Made by a program: the position numbers and the translations under genes. A stretch of 36,968 nt of DNA, taken from assembly GCA_040901495.1 (NCBI GenBank), contig JBBDYO010000026.1, positions 1 through 36,968 of the forward strand. The letters run 5' to 3'. This document shows, one piece after another, positions 21,082-29,005 of this stretch (within the stretch, counting starts at the first letter, position 1; each line of letters starts with the position of its first letter). The notes beneath the pieces are model-generated. The model was not told the origin of the DNA and did not search any database. It was given only the letters and a program-made list of their open reading frames with translations. The stretch comes from VRUE01 sp040901495. Lineage in GTDB: Bacteria > Actinomycetota > Thermoleophilia > Solirubrobacterales > 70-9.

Positions 21082-21285
21082 CTACTCGTCGCGCGGGGTG
21101 ATGCGGAAGACCGAGACGACCTCGGCCTTGTGGGCCTCGGGGTGGACGACGTAGGCGCTGGCGCCGCCGCCGAACCAGGCGGCGGCCTCGTTTTCACCTA
21201 CGTAAATCCCGGGATGGTGTTTCCCGTTGCCGTCCTCGACCCAGACTTTGTCGCCCTCTTTGAACCCGGGTATGGGATCGCTCAC
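21082..21285 (-). CDS. Small hypothetical protein, 67 residues
   Basis: This short soluble protein starts with GTG at 21285 (SDPIPGFKEGDKVWVED). It reads like a single SH3-like or KOW-like beta barrel: GDKVWVEDGNGKHHPGIYVGENEAAAWFG, then AYVVHPEAHKAEVVSVFRITP. I cannot name the family. It is convergent with the ATL gene and lies 9 bases after the stop of nothing on its own strand; the exported protein gene ends 9 bases upstream of its start (21295), so the two may share a transcript. No clear ribosome-binding site is visible. Confidence 0.5.
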   Translation of the reverse strand: MSDPIPGFKEGDKVWVEDGNGKHHPGIYVGENEAAAWFGGGASAYVVHPEAHKAEVVSVFRITPRDE

Positions 21286-21294
21286 AAGCCAAGC

Positions 21295-21819
21295 CTATGG
21301 GCAGACGACGATCAGGTGGAAATCGGCGTCATCGGCGGCGCCTTTGTCGTCTCGCGTCCGGACCTCCACCGCGTTGGCGTTGGCGGATGAGGAATTGGTC
21401 TGGGCGAAGCCCGCTCCCGGTGTCGTCGTTCCCGCGTTGTTGCGGCCGGCGACGTTGGCGCAGCCGCTGACGTTCTGTGGGAAGACCACCGTGACCGCGC
21501 CGCCACCCTCGGTCGCCGTGATCCCAGCGTCGCTGGCACGGGCGAGCACCGCGTTGCCCGCGGCGGCCGGGTTGTTGACGACCGCCCAGTAGGTATGCGA
21601 GGCCCGCTTCGCGGCCGGCACCGTACCGAGCTTGTTGGTGTTGATCTGGAAGCCGGTCAGCGTCTTTTTCTTCAGCTTGCCCCCACCGATCGTCTGTTTC
21701 TTGATCGCGCCGCCGTTGATCGTCTGCGCGGCGTAGGCCGTGCCTGCCAGCGCCACGATCAGCGCGGTAAGCGCGACGAGCATGGCCGGTGAGGGACGTT
21801 TGCTCTTCAGGGTTCTCAT
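21295..21819 (-). CDS. Exported protein with signal peptide and short stalk
   Basis: This 174-residue protein begins MRTLKSKRPSPAMLVALTA and has a signal peptide ending near ALAGTAYA. A Lys/Gly-rich stalk follows, with repeats like GGAIKKQTIGGGKLKKKTL, and then a Gly/Ala/Asn-rich beta domain ending HLIVVCP. Two Cys residues (in SGCANV and VVCP) could form a disulfide. The stalk is the same general type as in the collagen-like protein at 3865-4689, and the two genes share an upstream 10-mer. A surface or secreted role is inferred. The ATG at 21819 follows AAGGAG by 5 bases; a longer frame upstream is not preferred because it would place the signal peptide internally. Confidence 0.72.
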   Translation of the reverse strand: MRTLKSKRPSPAMLVALTALIVALAGTAYAAQTINGGAIKKQTIGGGKLKKKTLTGFQINTNKLGTVPAAKRASHTYWAVVNNPAAAGNAVLARASDAGITATEGGGAVTVVFPQNVSGCANVAGRNNAGTTTPGAGFAQTNSSSANANAVEVRTRDDKGAADDADFHLIVVCP

Positions 21820-21852
21820 CGTGGCTCCTTCGACAACGGTTTGGGGATCTGA

Positions 21853-21862
21853 AGCTAGCGCT
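21853..21862 (-). promoter_or_regulatory. Shared promoter-like motif upstream of the exported stalk protein
   Basis: The minus-strand AGCGCTAGCT, continuing TCAG, repeats the 10-mer upstream of the collagen-like gene (4736-4745). TAGCTT would serve as a -10 box, giving a leader of roughly 25 bases before the ATG at 21819. A GAGCTC palindrome lies a few bases further upstream. Confidence 0.35.
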
Positions 21863-21926
21863 ACCCCGACTGAGCTCAGCGACACCAGGCCCAGCCCTGC
21901 GCTACTTGAAATTAGGTAACACGCCA

Positions 21927-21946
21927 AACCGCGGCAAGCTGCGGTT
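21927..21946 (-). terminator. Hairpin after the MBL-hydrolase operon
   Basis: AACCGC (21927-21932) and GCGGTT (21941-21946) form a 6-bp stem with an 8-base loop, 25 bases after the MBL gene stop on the minus strand. Terminator function is inferred from position; there is only a short T-rich stretch after it. Confidence 0.35.
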
Positions 21947-21970
21947 ATCCCGTGCTCTGGATCTGGCCCC

Positions 21971-22639
21971 TTAGGCGGGGAGCTGCGCTACGAAGCGCTC
22001 GAAGGCGGCGATGTCGGAGACAGCGGGGCCGTGGCCGGGGAGGATCAGCGAGGGGTTCAGGTCGGCGAGCTTGCGGATCGAGCGGCGGTTCTCTGCCGGA
22101 TCGGCGGTGAAGATCTTCGGTGGCTCCTTGATCCCCGGCAAAGCGGTCGCGTAGCTCATGTTGCGAATTACGTCGCCGCAGATCGCCACCCGGTCGGAAT
22201 CGCGGAAATAGATCACCTCTCCGCGGGCATGGCCGGGTGCGTGGATAACACGGAAGCCGGCTACCTCATCGCCCTCGTTGAGCACCCGGTCGACCTTGTA
22301 AGGGGGCCCCTGCCAGATTCGTTTGATCACCCGGTTGACCGGGTGTCTTGTCGCGGCTTCCTGCATCGGGCGGCGGCCTTCCATCGCATCAACGTCGTCG
22401 GCATGGCAGGCAAGTGGGATGTCGCGTGCTTCGCATACGTCCTTGGCGACACCTTGGTGGTCGGGATGCGCGTGGGTCAGCGCGACCATCGAGAGGTCCC
22501 GCCCCTCGATCTCGCTGAAGACGCGGCGGCGGTCCCAGCGCCGCCCGGCGTCGATCAGCACGTCCTCGGCGATGTAGATGTTGATGGTGGGCGCCGGGAA
22601 CTCCTTCAGGCGCCAAACGCCCGGCGCGAGGCTCTTCAT
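21971..22639 (-). CDS. Metallo-beta-lactamase-fold hydrolase
   Basis: This 222-residue protein has the MBL-fold metal motif THAHPDHQG (His56, His58, Asp60, His61). Later ligands are in HAPGHARGEVIYF, CGDVIRN and LPGHGP. It would bind two zinc or iron ions and hydrolyse a thioester, lactone or phosphate-type bond; glyoxalase II and similar hydrolases share this layout. It is the last gene of a three-gene overlapping operon. Its ATG (22637-22639) overlaps the preceding stop as TGATG, so translation is coupled. The substrate cannot be told from sequence. Confidence 0.87.
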   Translation of the reverse strand: MKSLAPGVWRLKEFPAPTINIYIAEDVLIDAGRRWDRRRVFSEIEGRDLSMVALTHAHPDHQGVAKDVCEARDIPLACHADDVDAMEGRRPMQEAATRHPVNRVIKRIWQGPPYKVDRVLNEGDEVAGFRVIHAPGHARGEVIYFRDSDRVAICGDVIRNMSYATALPGIKEPPKIFTADPAENRRSIRKLADLNPSLILPGHGPAVSDIAAFERFVAQLPA

Positions 22640-22887
22640 CAGTGGCCGATCCCCAGCGTGCCACGGGGATCGCCGCTGTGCTCGGCGAGCTCCTCGAGCT
22701 CAGCGATCTTGCGCTCGCCTTCGATCCGGGCGGGGTGGTCGGCGGGCAGCGGGTCGATCAGGCGGCGGATGCGGTTGCGTATCTGGAGCGCGAAGTGGGG
22801 GGTGACGGCGCCGGCCAGGGCACGGATGTCCTCGGGTGTGACCGCGTGGGGTTGTCCCAGCAGGTCTGGGCTCTCGGCCTCGCTCAA
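22639..22887 (-). CDS. Small hypothetical protein, 82 residues, TTG start
   Basis: This soluble, mostly helical protein contains ITPED-like text: AVTPEDIRALAGAVTPHFALQIRNRIRRLI, then HPARIEGERKIAELEELAEHSG. I do not recognise a family. It begins with TTG at 22887, overlapping the upstream stop as TTGA, and ends overlapping the MBL gene start as TGATG. Both overlaps point to coupled translation within one operon and support its reality. The longer open frame upstream of the TTG is low-complexity and runs antisense-like through the cell-wall-binding gene, so it was not used. Confidence 0.62.
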   Translation of the reverse strand: MSEAESPDLLGQPHAVTPEDIRALAGAVTPHFALQIRNRIRRLIDPLPADHPARIEGERKIAELEELAEHSGDPRGTLGIGH

Positions 22888-24245
22888 GGTTCGGCTCCAA
22901 TCTTGGCGAGCTCCGCCAGATCGTCGATTACCGCCTGCTGGTTCACGTCGATGGCCTCCCGGTTGCCGACTATCCACACGTGGTTATAGAAGGCGCGCGT
23001 CGGGTCCGTGGTGTAGCCCGGCTTGACGTCGAGCAGGTACCCGTGCAGCGCCCGGGGGAGCGTATCGGCACTGTCGGTGAGCAGCAGAGGGCCCCAAGTC
23101 CCGGATGCGGACAGCGCCGCCGCGGCCGGCGCGTCCATGGTCGAGTCGGAGCGGGCGATGACGAAGCCGTGACCGGGGTCGTTGACGTTCCAGCCGAAGT
23201 CGCCGTCTTCGTAGCGCGCGAGGGCGATCGCGTTCTCGACCGGGTCCTCTCCGGAGACGCGCCGCACGCTGCTGTTGATCGCGGAGACCTGACGGACGAC
23301 GGCGGAGGAGATCGCCGAGGAGGGGCCGAGCACGTAGACCGGCGCTTTCGGGTGTCGCCTCAGCGCCGCGGCGGTGGGCTCTGGCAGCTTGTCCCGGCCG
23401 GTGAAGAGCACCGGGTCGCCGGAGCGCGCCGCCCAGGCGGCCGCCGGCATCGCGAAGGCGGGCTGGTCGGCGGGGGCGAGGACCAGGTGCTGCGGTGGCG
23501 AATCGAACAGCTTGTCGCGCAGTGTCGCCACCGCTGCCGCTCCGGCAATGCCGGTGGCGCCGATTCTGGTGGCCTTGAGCGAGGACGGTGCATCCGCGCC
23601 GGCGATCGCGAACACCTGGGCACCGCCGGTGGCCGGGCTCCCCTGTGGGTCGAGTGCGTCGAGCGCCTGCGATGTCGGCTCCGGCAGCCCGTCGGCCTCC
23701 GAGAGCAGGACCGGCGCTTCGACCGGAGCGGCCATCAGGACCGAGGCCGCGATCGCGCTCTGCCAGTCGTCCGCGTCGACCACGGTCACCGCGGCGGGCT
23801 GCTGCGTCGGGTTCGTCGACGGGAAAGCGGCCAGCGCGACCCCGGCCGCATTGGAGGCTGGGTCGGGGCCGCCGACGCGGGTCGTGTTGTTGGTGGCGAA
23901 TTCCGGATAGCCAAGCTCCGCCGGCGCCTGGCTCGAGGGTGCGTTGGCGCTAGGGGTCACCGGCGCCGGCGTCTCAGACTGAGGCTCACTCTGGCGACCA
24001 CCACCGACGATCGCGGCGACGATGAAGACGATTGCGAGAACAATCGTGCCCCCGATCAGCCTCAGCGCGAGCGGGATCGGTTTGCGGGGCCGCTTTGGGG
24101 CGGGCGGCTTCGGTGGGGTTGACTCGCTCTTCCCGGGTTTCGGCGGCGGCTTCTTCGCCGGTGCCGTCTTCTCGGGGGTTTTGCCAGGGGCCTTGGGCGG
24201 GCTCCCCGCCGACACGTCCGCGTTGATCGGTCGCGTTTTGGCCAC
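22884..24245 (-). CDS. Membrane-anchored protein with cell-wall-binding repeats (CWB2-like)
   Basis: This 453-residue protein has a cytoplasmic Pro/Lys/Thr-rich N-terminus (residues 1-58) and one membrane helix (ALRLIGGTIVLAIVFIVAAIVGG, about 60-83). A long extracellular part follows. Residues 120-450 carry repeats of the putative cell-wall-binding type: SVLMAAPVEAPVLLSEADGLP, AWAARSGDPVLFTGRDKLPEPTAAAL, APVYVLGPSSAIS and RVSGEDPVENAIALARYE. In other bacteria such repeats hold proteins on the wall. Here they form the whole ectodomain, with no enzyme domain visible. The GTG at 24245 is 7 bases after TAGCGT, consistent with a leaderless mRNA. It heads the operon with the 82-residue protein and the MBL hydrolase. 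Confidence 0.82.
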   Translation of the reverse strand: MAKTRPINADVSAGSPPKAPGKTPEKTAPAKKPPPKPGKSESTPPKPPAPKRPRKPIPLALRLIGGTIVLAIVFIVAAIVGGGRQSEPQSETPAPVTPSANAPSSQAPAELGYPEFATNNTTRVGGPDPASNAAGVALAAFPSTNPTQQPAAVTVVDADDWQSAIAASVLMAAPVEAPVLLSEADGLPEPTSQALDALDPQGSPATGGAQVFAIAGADAPSSLKATRIGATGIAGAAAVATLRDKLFDSPPQHLVLAPADQPAFAMPAAAWAARSGDPVLFTGRDKLPEPTAAALRRHPKAPVYVLGPSSAISSAVVRQVSAINSSVRRVSGEDPVENAIALARYEDGDFGWNVNDPGHGFVIARSDSTMDAPAAAALSASGTWGPLLLTDSADTLPRALHGYLLDVKPGYTTDPTRAFYNHVWIVGNREAIDVNQQAVIDDLAELAKIGAEP

Positions 24246-24252
24246 GGCCGGA

Positions 24253-24258
24253 ACGCTA
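24253..24258 (-). promoter_or_regulatory. Predicted leaderless -10 box of the CWB2-like gene
   Basis: On the minus strand TAGCGT lies 7 bases before the GTG at 24245, with no ribosome-binding site in between. It would drive the three-gene operon 24245-21971. Confidence 0.42.
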
Positions 24259-24317
24259 CTGCGTCTGACCTCGGGCTCTTGCTGGCTGGTCGGTCAGCTA
24301 ACCTACGCCGCGTTGGT

Positions 24318-24335
24318 TGATTGACTAGTCAATCA
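24318..24335. promoter_or_regulatory. FadR-like (TetR-family) operator, perfect 18-bp palindrome
   Basis: TGATTGACTAGTCAATCA is its own reverse complement. Its layout matches, as I recall it, the Bacillus FadR box TGAATGAnTAnTCATTCA, differing only at the two symmetric positions A4T and T15A. It lies 25 bases before the ATG of an acyl-CoA dehydrogenase (24361), probably in its 5' leader. A related site is upstream of the thiolase gene. No TetR-type regulator gene is in the window. Confidence 0.68.
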
Positions 24336-24360
24336 GGAGCCCGCCGAGCAAGGAGATCGC

Positions 24361-25638
24361 ATGGATTTCGCACTTAACGAGGAGCAGCAGGACTACAAAG
24401 ATCGAGCCCGGGCCTTCGCCCGCGACGTGATCCGCCCGGCGGCGCGCAAGCACGACGAAGATGAGAGCACCCCCTGGGAGGTGATCAAAGAGGCACGTAA
24501 GCAGGGCTTCCAGGGCCTCGAGGCGATCCAGCGCTCGGCGAGTGACTCCGACGGCCAGATGCAGGTGATCTCCGCCGAAGAGTTCCACTGGGGTTGTGCC
24601 GGCATCGCGCTGGCGATCTCGGGCTCCGGCCTGGCAGCTGCCGGCATCGCCTCCTCAGGCACCCCCGAGCAGATCGCCCAGTGGGTCCCCGAGTGCTTCG
24701 GCACCGGCGACGAGGTGAAGCTCGGCGCCTACGCGGTGACCGAGCCGCAGGCCGGCTCCGACGTCAAGAGTCTGAAGACGACCGCCAAGCGCGACGGCGA
24801 CGAGTGGGTCCTCAACGGAACCAAGGTCTTCATCACCAACGGGGGCATCGCCGATGTGCACGTCGTCGTCGCCACCGTCGACCCGACTCTCGGCACCCGC
24901 GGCCAGGCCTCTTTCGTGATCGGCAAAGACACGCCCGGCCTCAGCCAGGGCAAGAAGGAGTCGAAGCTTGGGATCCGCGCCTCCCACACCGCCGAGATCA
25001 TTCTCGAGGACTGCCGCATCCCGGTCGAGAACCTGCTTGGCGGCGAGGAGAAGCTGGAGAAAAAGCTCCAGCGCGGGCGGGAAGGAAAAAAATCGCGGGG
25101 CGCCGACGCGCTGGCGACCTTCGAGATCACCCGGCCGCTGGTTGGCGCCTCGGCGCTGGGCATCGGGCAGGCTGCCTACGAGTGGACCCTCGAGTACCTC
25201 GACGGCCAGTCCGAAGGCGGCACGCCGCTGCTGCAGACGCAGCGCATCCAGCAGACGCTCGCCGACGTCGCGACCGAGATCGAATCCGCTCGGCTGCTGG
25301 TTCAGCGCGCCGCGTGGATGGGTCGCAACGGTGTCCCGATGCGCGGTGGCCAGGGCTCGATGTCGAAGCTGAAGGCGGGCGACGTGACGATGTGGGCGAC
25401 CACGACGCTGATGGACTTGGTCGGCCCCTACGCATGGAGCACCGAGTGCCCGTTGGAGAAGTTCTTCCGCGACGCGAAGATCTACCAGCTGTTCGAGGGC
25501 ACGGCCGAGATTCAGCGGATGGTCATCTCGCGGATGCAGGCCCGCGAATACGCCGAGCGCTTCGCCTACGGCGCCGAAGTGGCGGCAAAGGCGATGGCCG
25601 AGGGCTCTCCGGCGGAGAAAGAGCCGGTCGCCGCGTAG
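24361..25638 (+). CDS. Acyl-CoA dehydrogenase
   Basis: This 425-residue FAD enzyme desaturates acyl-CoA in beta-oxidation. It starts MDFALNEEQQDYKDRARAFA. The flavin loop AYAVTEPQAGSDVKSLKTTA is complete, followed by WVLNGTKVFITNGGIA. The catalytic base is the Glu in YQLFEGTAEIQRMVISR. An extra charged insertion, EEKLEKKLQRGREGKKSRG near residues 230-250, contains a run of six A residues in the DNA and is unusual for the family. The ATG is 6 bases after AAGGAG. Control by a FadR-like repressor is suggested by the palindrome at 24318-24335. It is a single-gene transcript as far as can be seen. Confidence 0.94.
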   Translation: MDFALNEEQQDYKDRARAFARDVIRPAARKHDEDESTPWEVIKEARKQGFQGLEAIQRSASDSDGQMQVISAEEFHWGCAGIALAISGSGLAAAGIASSGTPEQIAQWVPECFGTGDEVKLGAYAVTEPQAGSDVKSLKTTAKRDGDEWVLNGTKVFITNGGIADVHVVVATVDPTLGTRGQASFVIGKDTPGLSQGKKESKLGIRASHTAEIILEDCRIPVENLLGGEEKLEKKLQRGREGKKSRGADALATFEITRPLVGASALGIGQAAYEWTLEYLDGQSEGGTPLLQTQRIQQTLADVATEIESARLLVQRAAWMGRNGVPMRGGQGSMSKLKAGDVTMWATTTLMDLVGPYAWSTECPLEKFFRDAKIYQLFEGTAEIQRMVISRMQAREYAERFAYGAEVAAKAMAEGSPAEKEPVAA

Positions 25639-25719
25639 GCACAGGTTGGGGCGCGCGACGCCCCCGCAACTGAGATTGCAGTGGCCAGGCGCTGCCGCAT
25701 GGGCGGTTTCGGGCTCGGC

Positions 25720-25725
25720 TAGCCT
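25720..25725 (+). promoter_or_regulatory. Predicted leaderless -10 box of the M23 peptidase gene
   Basis: TAGCCT lies 8 bases before the ATG at 25734 and no ribosome-binding site is visible between them. Confidence 0.4.
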
Positions 25726-25733
25726 TTGAGGCC

Positions 25734-26918
25734 ATGCTCAAGACTCGCCTTGCCTCGGCGGCTCTACTTGCCGCCGCGGCGGCGCTCGTTGCGCTGCTCA
25801 TGTTTGGCACCGCGGCCGCCTCCGCTGAGGACCTCCAATCAAAGCTTGACGAAAAGGAAGCCAAGCTTTCCGAGGTCCGCGAACGCAAGGGCGTCCTGAC
25901 GACGACGATCTCGCGCTATAGCGGCCGGATCGAACGGCTCACCTCAGAGGTCGAGGCGCTGCGCGCCGAGGAGGCGGCGGTGGAGGCCCGCCTAAACGCC
26001 AAGCAGGCGGAGCTGGACGAAGCGGTCGCTGAGCTCGACGTCGCGAAGCGTCACCTCGAGGTCGTCAAAGCGCGTCTCAAGCGAGCGCTGGTCGCGTTGC
26101 GCGAGCGCCTGGTGGCGATGTATGAGACCGGCACACCGGACCTCCTTAGCGTCATCGTCGGCGCCGATGACTACGACGAGCTCGTGGAGCGCACCGAGTA
26201 TCTGAACCGGATCAACGGGTTGGACGAAGCCGTGGTCGATCGGGTGCGCCAGCTGCGCGATCAGGTCAAGCACACCGTCGCCCTGTTGCGCAATGCGAAA
26301 GAGAGGATCGAAGCCGCTCGCGATGCGATCGCGGCCGAAGAGCAGGCCCTGGCCAGCGCGCGGGCGGCTGTGCAGGAAAGGCAGGGAGAGCTCGTGGCGG
26401 CCCGGCAGCGTCGCGAGGAGGTGCTCGAAAAGATCAACACCGTCGAGCATCACGTCGAGGGCGACCTCGCCGAGATCCAGGCCGAGCTCACCTCGCAGCT
26501 GCAGTCGATTTCAACGCTTCCCGCCGGGCCGATCCGCTATGGCTCGGGCCAGCTGATCTGGCCGGTCGACGGGCCCGTTGTCTCTGGCTACGGAATGCGC
26601 TGGGGCCGGATGCACGAGGGGATCGACATCGCGGTGCCCGCGGGGACGCCGATCAGGGCCGCCGCGTCTGGCTCGGTGATCCTGCTTCAGTCCGATGCAG
26701 AAAGCGGTGGCTACGGCAACTTCACCTGCATCGAACATGGCGGAGGCCTGCAGACCTGTTACGCGCATCTGTCCGCGTTCGCCGCTGCCTCGGGGCAGAG
26801 CGTCTCCCAGGGGCAGGTGATCGGATACGTCGGCTGTACGGGGCACTGCTTTGGCGATCACCTGCACTTCGAGGTCCGTATCAGCGGCGTGTCCACGGAC
26901 CCGTTGGGGTATCTCTAG
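25734..26918 (+). CDS. Secreted coiled-coil M23-family peptidase (EnvC/LytM-like)
   Basis: This 394-residue protein has a signal peptide (residues 1-31, ending GTAAASA). A long coiled coil covers about residues 32-270 and is rich in Glu, Lys, Arg and Leu (LQSKLDEKEAKLSEVRERKG and later EERIEAARDAIAAEEQ-like text). The C-terminal LytM domain covers about residues 285-394. The zinc-site motifs are HEGID (His294, Asp298) and HLHFE (His376, His378), both complete, so it should cleave peptidoglycan cross-bridges. The layout matches EnvC-type cell-separation hydrolases, whose coiled coil serves for regulation. The start lies 8 bases after a TAGCCT box. The next gene encodes an anchored low-complexity protein behind a structured leader. 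Confidence 0.92.
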   Translation: MLKTRLASAALLAAAAALVALLMFGTAAASAEDLQSKLDEKEAKLSEVRERKGVLTTTISRYSGRIERLTSEVEALRAEEAAVEARLNAKQAELDEAVAELDVAKRHLEVVKARLKRALVALRERLVAMYETGTPDLLSVIVGADDYDELVERTEYLNRINGLDEAVVDRVRQLRDQVKHTVALLRNAKERIEAARDAIAAEEQALASARAAVQERQGELVAARQRREEVLEKINTVEHHVEGDLAEIQAELTSQLQSISTLPAGPIRYGSGQLIWPVDGPVVSGYGMRWGRMHEGIDIAVPAGTPIRAAASGSVILLQSDAESGGYGNFTCIEHGGGLQTCYAHLSAFAAASGQSVSQGQVIGYVGCTGHCFGDHLHFEVRISGVSTDPLGYL

Positions 26919-26945
26919 CGCCGTTACCGAGAACTATTCGGAAAT

Positions 26946-27016
26946 CCAATTACTTGGTATGCCGTGGTGGATGAGTCCTGCCACCCTGGGTAATTGGCGG
27001 TAGCAAACCCAAGGAG
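26946..27016 (+). promoter_or_regulatory. Structured leader before the 27026 gene with possible start-site sequestration
   Basis: CCAATTAC (26946-26953) pairs with GTAATTGG (26990-26997), enclosing an inner stem GGTGG (26966-26970) with CCACC (26981-26985). As an alternative, CCTGGGT (26985-26991) can pair with ACCC-A-AGG (27007-27014), which would cover the AAGGAG ribosome-binding site (27011-27016). The two folds compete for bases 26990-26991 and 26985. This suggests a regulatory switch; no known riboswitch class was recognised. Confidence 0.4.
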
Positions 27017-27025
27017 AGGGAGAGC

Positions 27026-27658
27026 TTGATCCGTCAAGCCCACACGTATCTCGTAGGTGCGATCTCAGGCACGGTGCTGGTTGTGATCGCCGTGCTCGTC
27101 TTCGTGGCGCTGATTTCGGCGCAAGCGCTACGGGACTGGCCGATCGGCAGCCTCAACCTCAGGGGAGACAACGAGAGCTCGGCGCCGCGGGCCCAGCCCG
27201 CCCCGACCGCTGGCACGGCGGCGACAGGTGAAGGGACCGGCACAGGCCAGTCGACGGCCGGTGGCGATGGCGCCAAAGGCCCGGGGGAGACGGGTGGGAC
27301 TACAGCCTCCGGGGAACCCGACGTTACCCCCAATGCACCCAGCGGGTCTTCGCCAACGGCGGGCTCGCCAGGTGGGACGGGAGGCGGCGCGAACTCGGGC
27401 GGTGGGTCTTCGCCAGCCGGCTCCGCCGACCAGGGCGGCGGCAGTACCGCCTCCTCGCCCTCCAAAACCGTCACGGACACGGTCAACGACACCGTTTCCG
27501 GCGTGGACGGAGCAGTCGGTGGGGCGCTGGGCGAGACCGGCGCAACCGAAGTCACCGAAGGGGCTGCCACCGAAGTCGCCGGCCCGGATTCGGTCCTGGG
27601 CCAGACCGTCGACAAAGCGACCGAAGCGGTCGACGGCTTGCTCGACGGCGCCCGCTAG
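27026..27658 (+). CDS. Membrane-anchored low-complexity protein
   Basis: This 210-residue protein has a single N-terminal membrane helix (YLVGAISGTVLVVIAVLVFVALI, about residues 8-31). A long extracellular region rich in Gly, Ser, Thr, Ala and Pro (residues 50-150) is probably disordered. A tail (residues 148-208) has repeated T/V-N/D-x-V-x-G-like helical text (TVNDTVSGVDGAVGGALGE). No domain is recognised. The start is TTG at 27026, with AAGGAG 9 bases upstream. A location next to an M23 peptidase suggests a wall-associated role, which is inference. Weak start codon and structured leader together suggest regulated, low-level translation. Confidence 0.65.
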   Translation: MIRQAHTYLVGAISGTVLVVIAVLVFVALISAQALRDWPIGSLNLRGDNESSAPRAQPAPTAGTAATGEGTGTGQSTAGGDGAKGPGETGGTTASGEPDVTPNAPSGSSPTAGSPGGTGGGANSGGGSSPAGSADQGGGSTASSPSKTVTDTVNDTVSGVDGAVGGALGETGATEVTEGAATEVAGPDSVLGQTVDKATEAVDGLLDGAR

Positions 27659-27694
27659 TCGGCCTTCCCGCTACACCCGTCACAATGCCGTCCG

Positions 27695-29005
27695 ATGGCG
27701 GAGCAAGGACAGGCAAGCGCGGTCGCCGACCCGATCGCGGGGTCGCCGGTCTACCCAGCGGGTAGCCGGGTAAACGCGCGCGGGCATCTCGAGGTGGCGG
27801 GGTGCGACGTGGTCGATCTGGCCGCGGAGATGGGCACGCCCGCCTACATCTACGCCGAGGACGAGATGCGGGCTCGAGCAAGGGCATACCGCGAGGCGTT
27901 CGCGGCGCGCACGCAGGACTACGAGGTGCTTTTCGCCAGCAAGGCCTTCCCCTGCACCGCCGCCTACCGTCTGTTCGCCGAGGAGGGCCTCTCGGTCGAC
28001 GTGGCCTCGGGGGGCGAGCTCCACATGGCCCTGCGGGCGGGCTTTGAGCCCGCGCGCATCCACATGCACGGCAACAACAAGAGCGACGAGGAGATCCGCT
28101 TCGCGGCCCGGGCCGGAGTCGGCCACCTGATCCTCGACTCCTTCGATGAGATCGAGCGCTGCGAACGGCTGCTCGATGGCCCGCAGGACGTCTTGATCCG
28201 CGTCACGCCGGGGATCAAGCCCTCCACCCACGACTACATACAGACCGGCCAGCTCGACTCGAAGTTCGGCTTCGGCATCGAGGACGGGCTGGCGGCGCGG
28301 GCGATCGAGCGAGTCCTGGGCTCCGACGTGCTGAACCTGGTCGGCCTGCATGCCCATATCGGCTCGCAGATCTTCGAGTTGGAGCCCTACCGGCTTGCGA
28401 TCCAGGCGATCGGCGAGCTGGCCGGCGACTGGTGCCGGCTCGTCAACGTCGGCGGCGGGCTCGGCATCGCCTACACCGCTGAGGACGAGCCGCCGTCGAT
28501 TGAGTCATATGTCGACGTCAAGGTGCGCGCGGTCGCCGATGTCTTCGGCGACGGCGTGCGGATCCTGGTCGAGCCGGGGCGCTCGCTGGTCGGCAACGCC
28601 GGCCTCACCGCCTACCGGGTTGGCACGGTCAAGGAGATCCCCGGAATCCGGACCTACGTGGCGGTCGATGGCGGCATCTCAGACAATCTGCGCCCGATGC
28701 TCTACGGGTCTCGCTATGAAGCGCTGATCGCCGACCGGGCCGCTGCCGCGCCGGACACCCTCGCCACCGTCGCCGGCATGCACTGCGAGTCGGGCGATGT
28801 CCTCGTCCGCGACGTGATGCTTGCCTCGCCCGCGGTTGGCGACGTTCTGGTGACGTCGGTGACCGGCGCCTACGGCCACGCGATGGCGAGCAACTACAAC
28901 GGCGTGACGCGCCCGCCGGTCATCTTCTGCCGCGACGGAGAGGCCCGCGTGGTCGTGCGCCGCGAGACCTACCAGGACCTGACCTCGCGCGATGTCGATG
29001 GCTGA
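27695..29005 (+). CDS. lysA: Diaminopimelate decarboxylase
   Basis: This 436-residue PLP enzyme converts meso-diaminopimelate to lysine and CO2, the last step of lysine synthesis. The PLP lysine lies in VLFASKAFP, with VDVASGGELHMALRAG following. Further blocks are HMHGNNKSDEEI, LHAHIGSQIFE, NVGGGLGIAY (phosphate-binding), EPGRSLVGNAG, VDGGISDNLRPMLYG and the catalytic CESGDVLVRD. The ATG at 27695 gives a short N-terminal extension before the barrel. It is the first gene of a lysine/threonine operon: hom begins 14 bases before its stop. Confidence 0.97.
   Translation: MAEQGQASAVADPIAGSPVYPAGSRVNARGHLEVAGCDVVDLAAEMGTPAYIYAEDEMRARARAYREAFAARTQDYEVLFASKAFPCTAAYRLFAEEGLSVDVASGGELHMALRAGFEPARIHMHGNNKSDEEIRFAARAGVGHLILDSFDEIERCERLLDGPQDVLIRVTPGIKPSTHDYIQTGQLDSKFGFGIEDGLAARAIERVLGSDVLNLVGLHAHIGSQIFELEPYRLAIQAIGELAGDWCRLVNVGGGLGIAYTAEDEPPSIESYVDVKVRAVADVFGDGVRILVEPGRSLVGNAGLTAYRVGTVKEIPGIRTYVAVDGGISDNLRPMLYGSRYEALIADRAAAAPDTLATVAGMHCESGDVLVRDVMLASPAVGDVLVTSVTGAYGHAMASNYNGVTRPPVIFCRDGEARVVVRRETYQDLTSRDVDG

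Noticed and set aside
26961..26985. Hammerhead ribozyme suggested by GGATGAGTCC
   Set aside because: The conserved CTGATGA and GAAA core parts are not both present, so the catalytic core cannot form.
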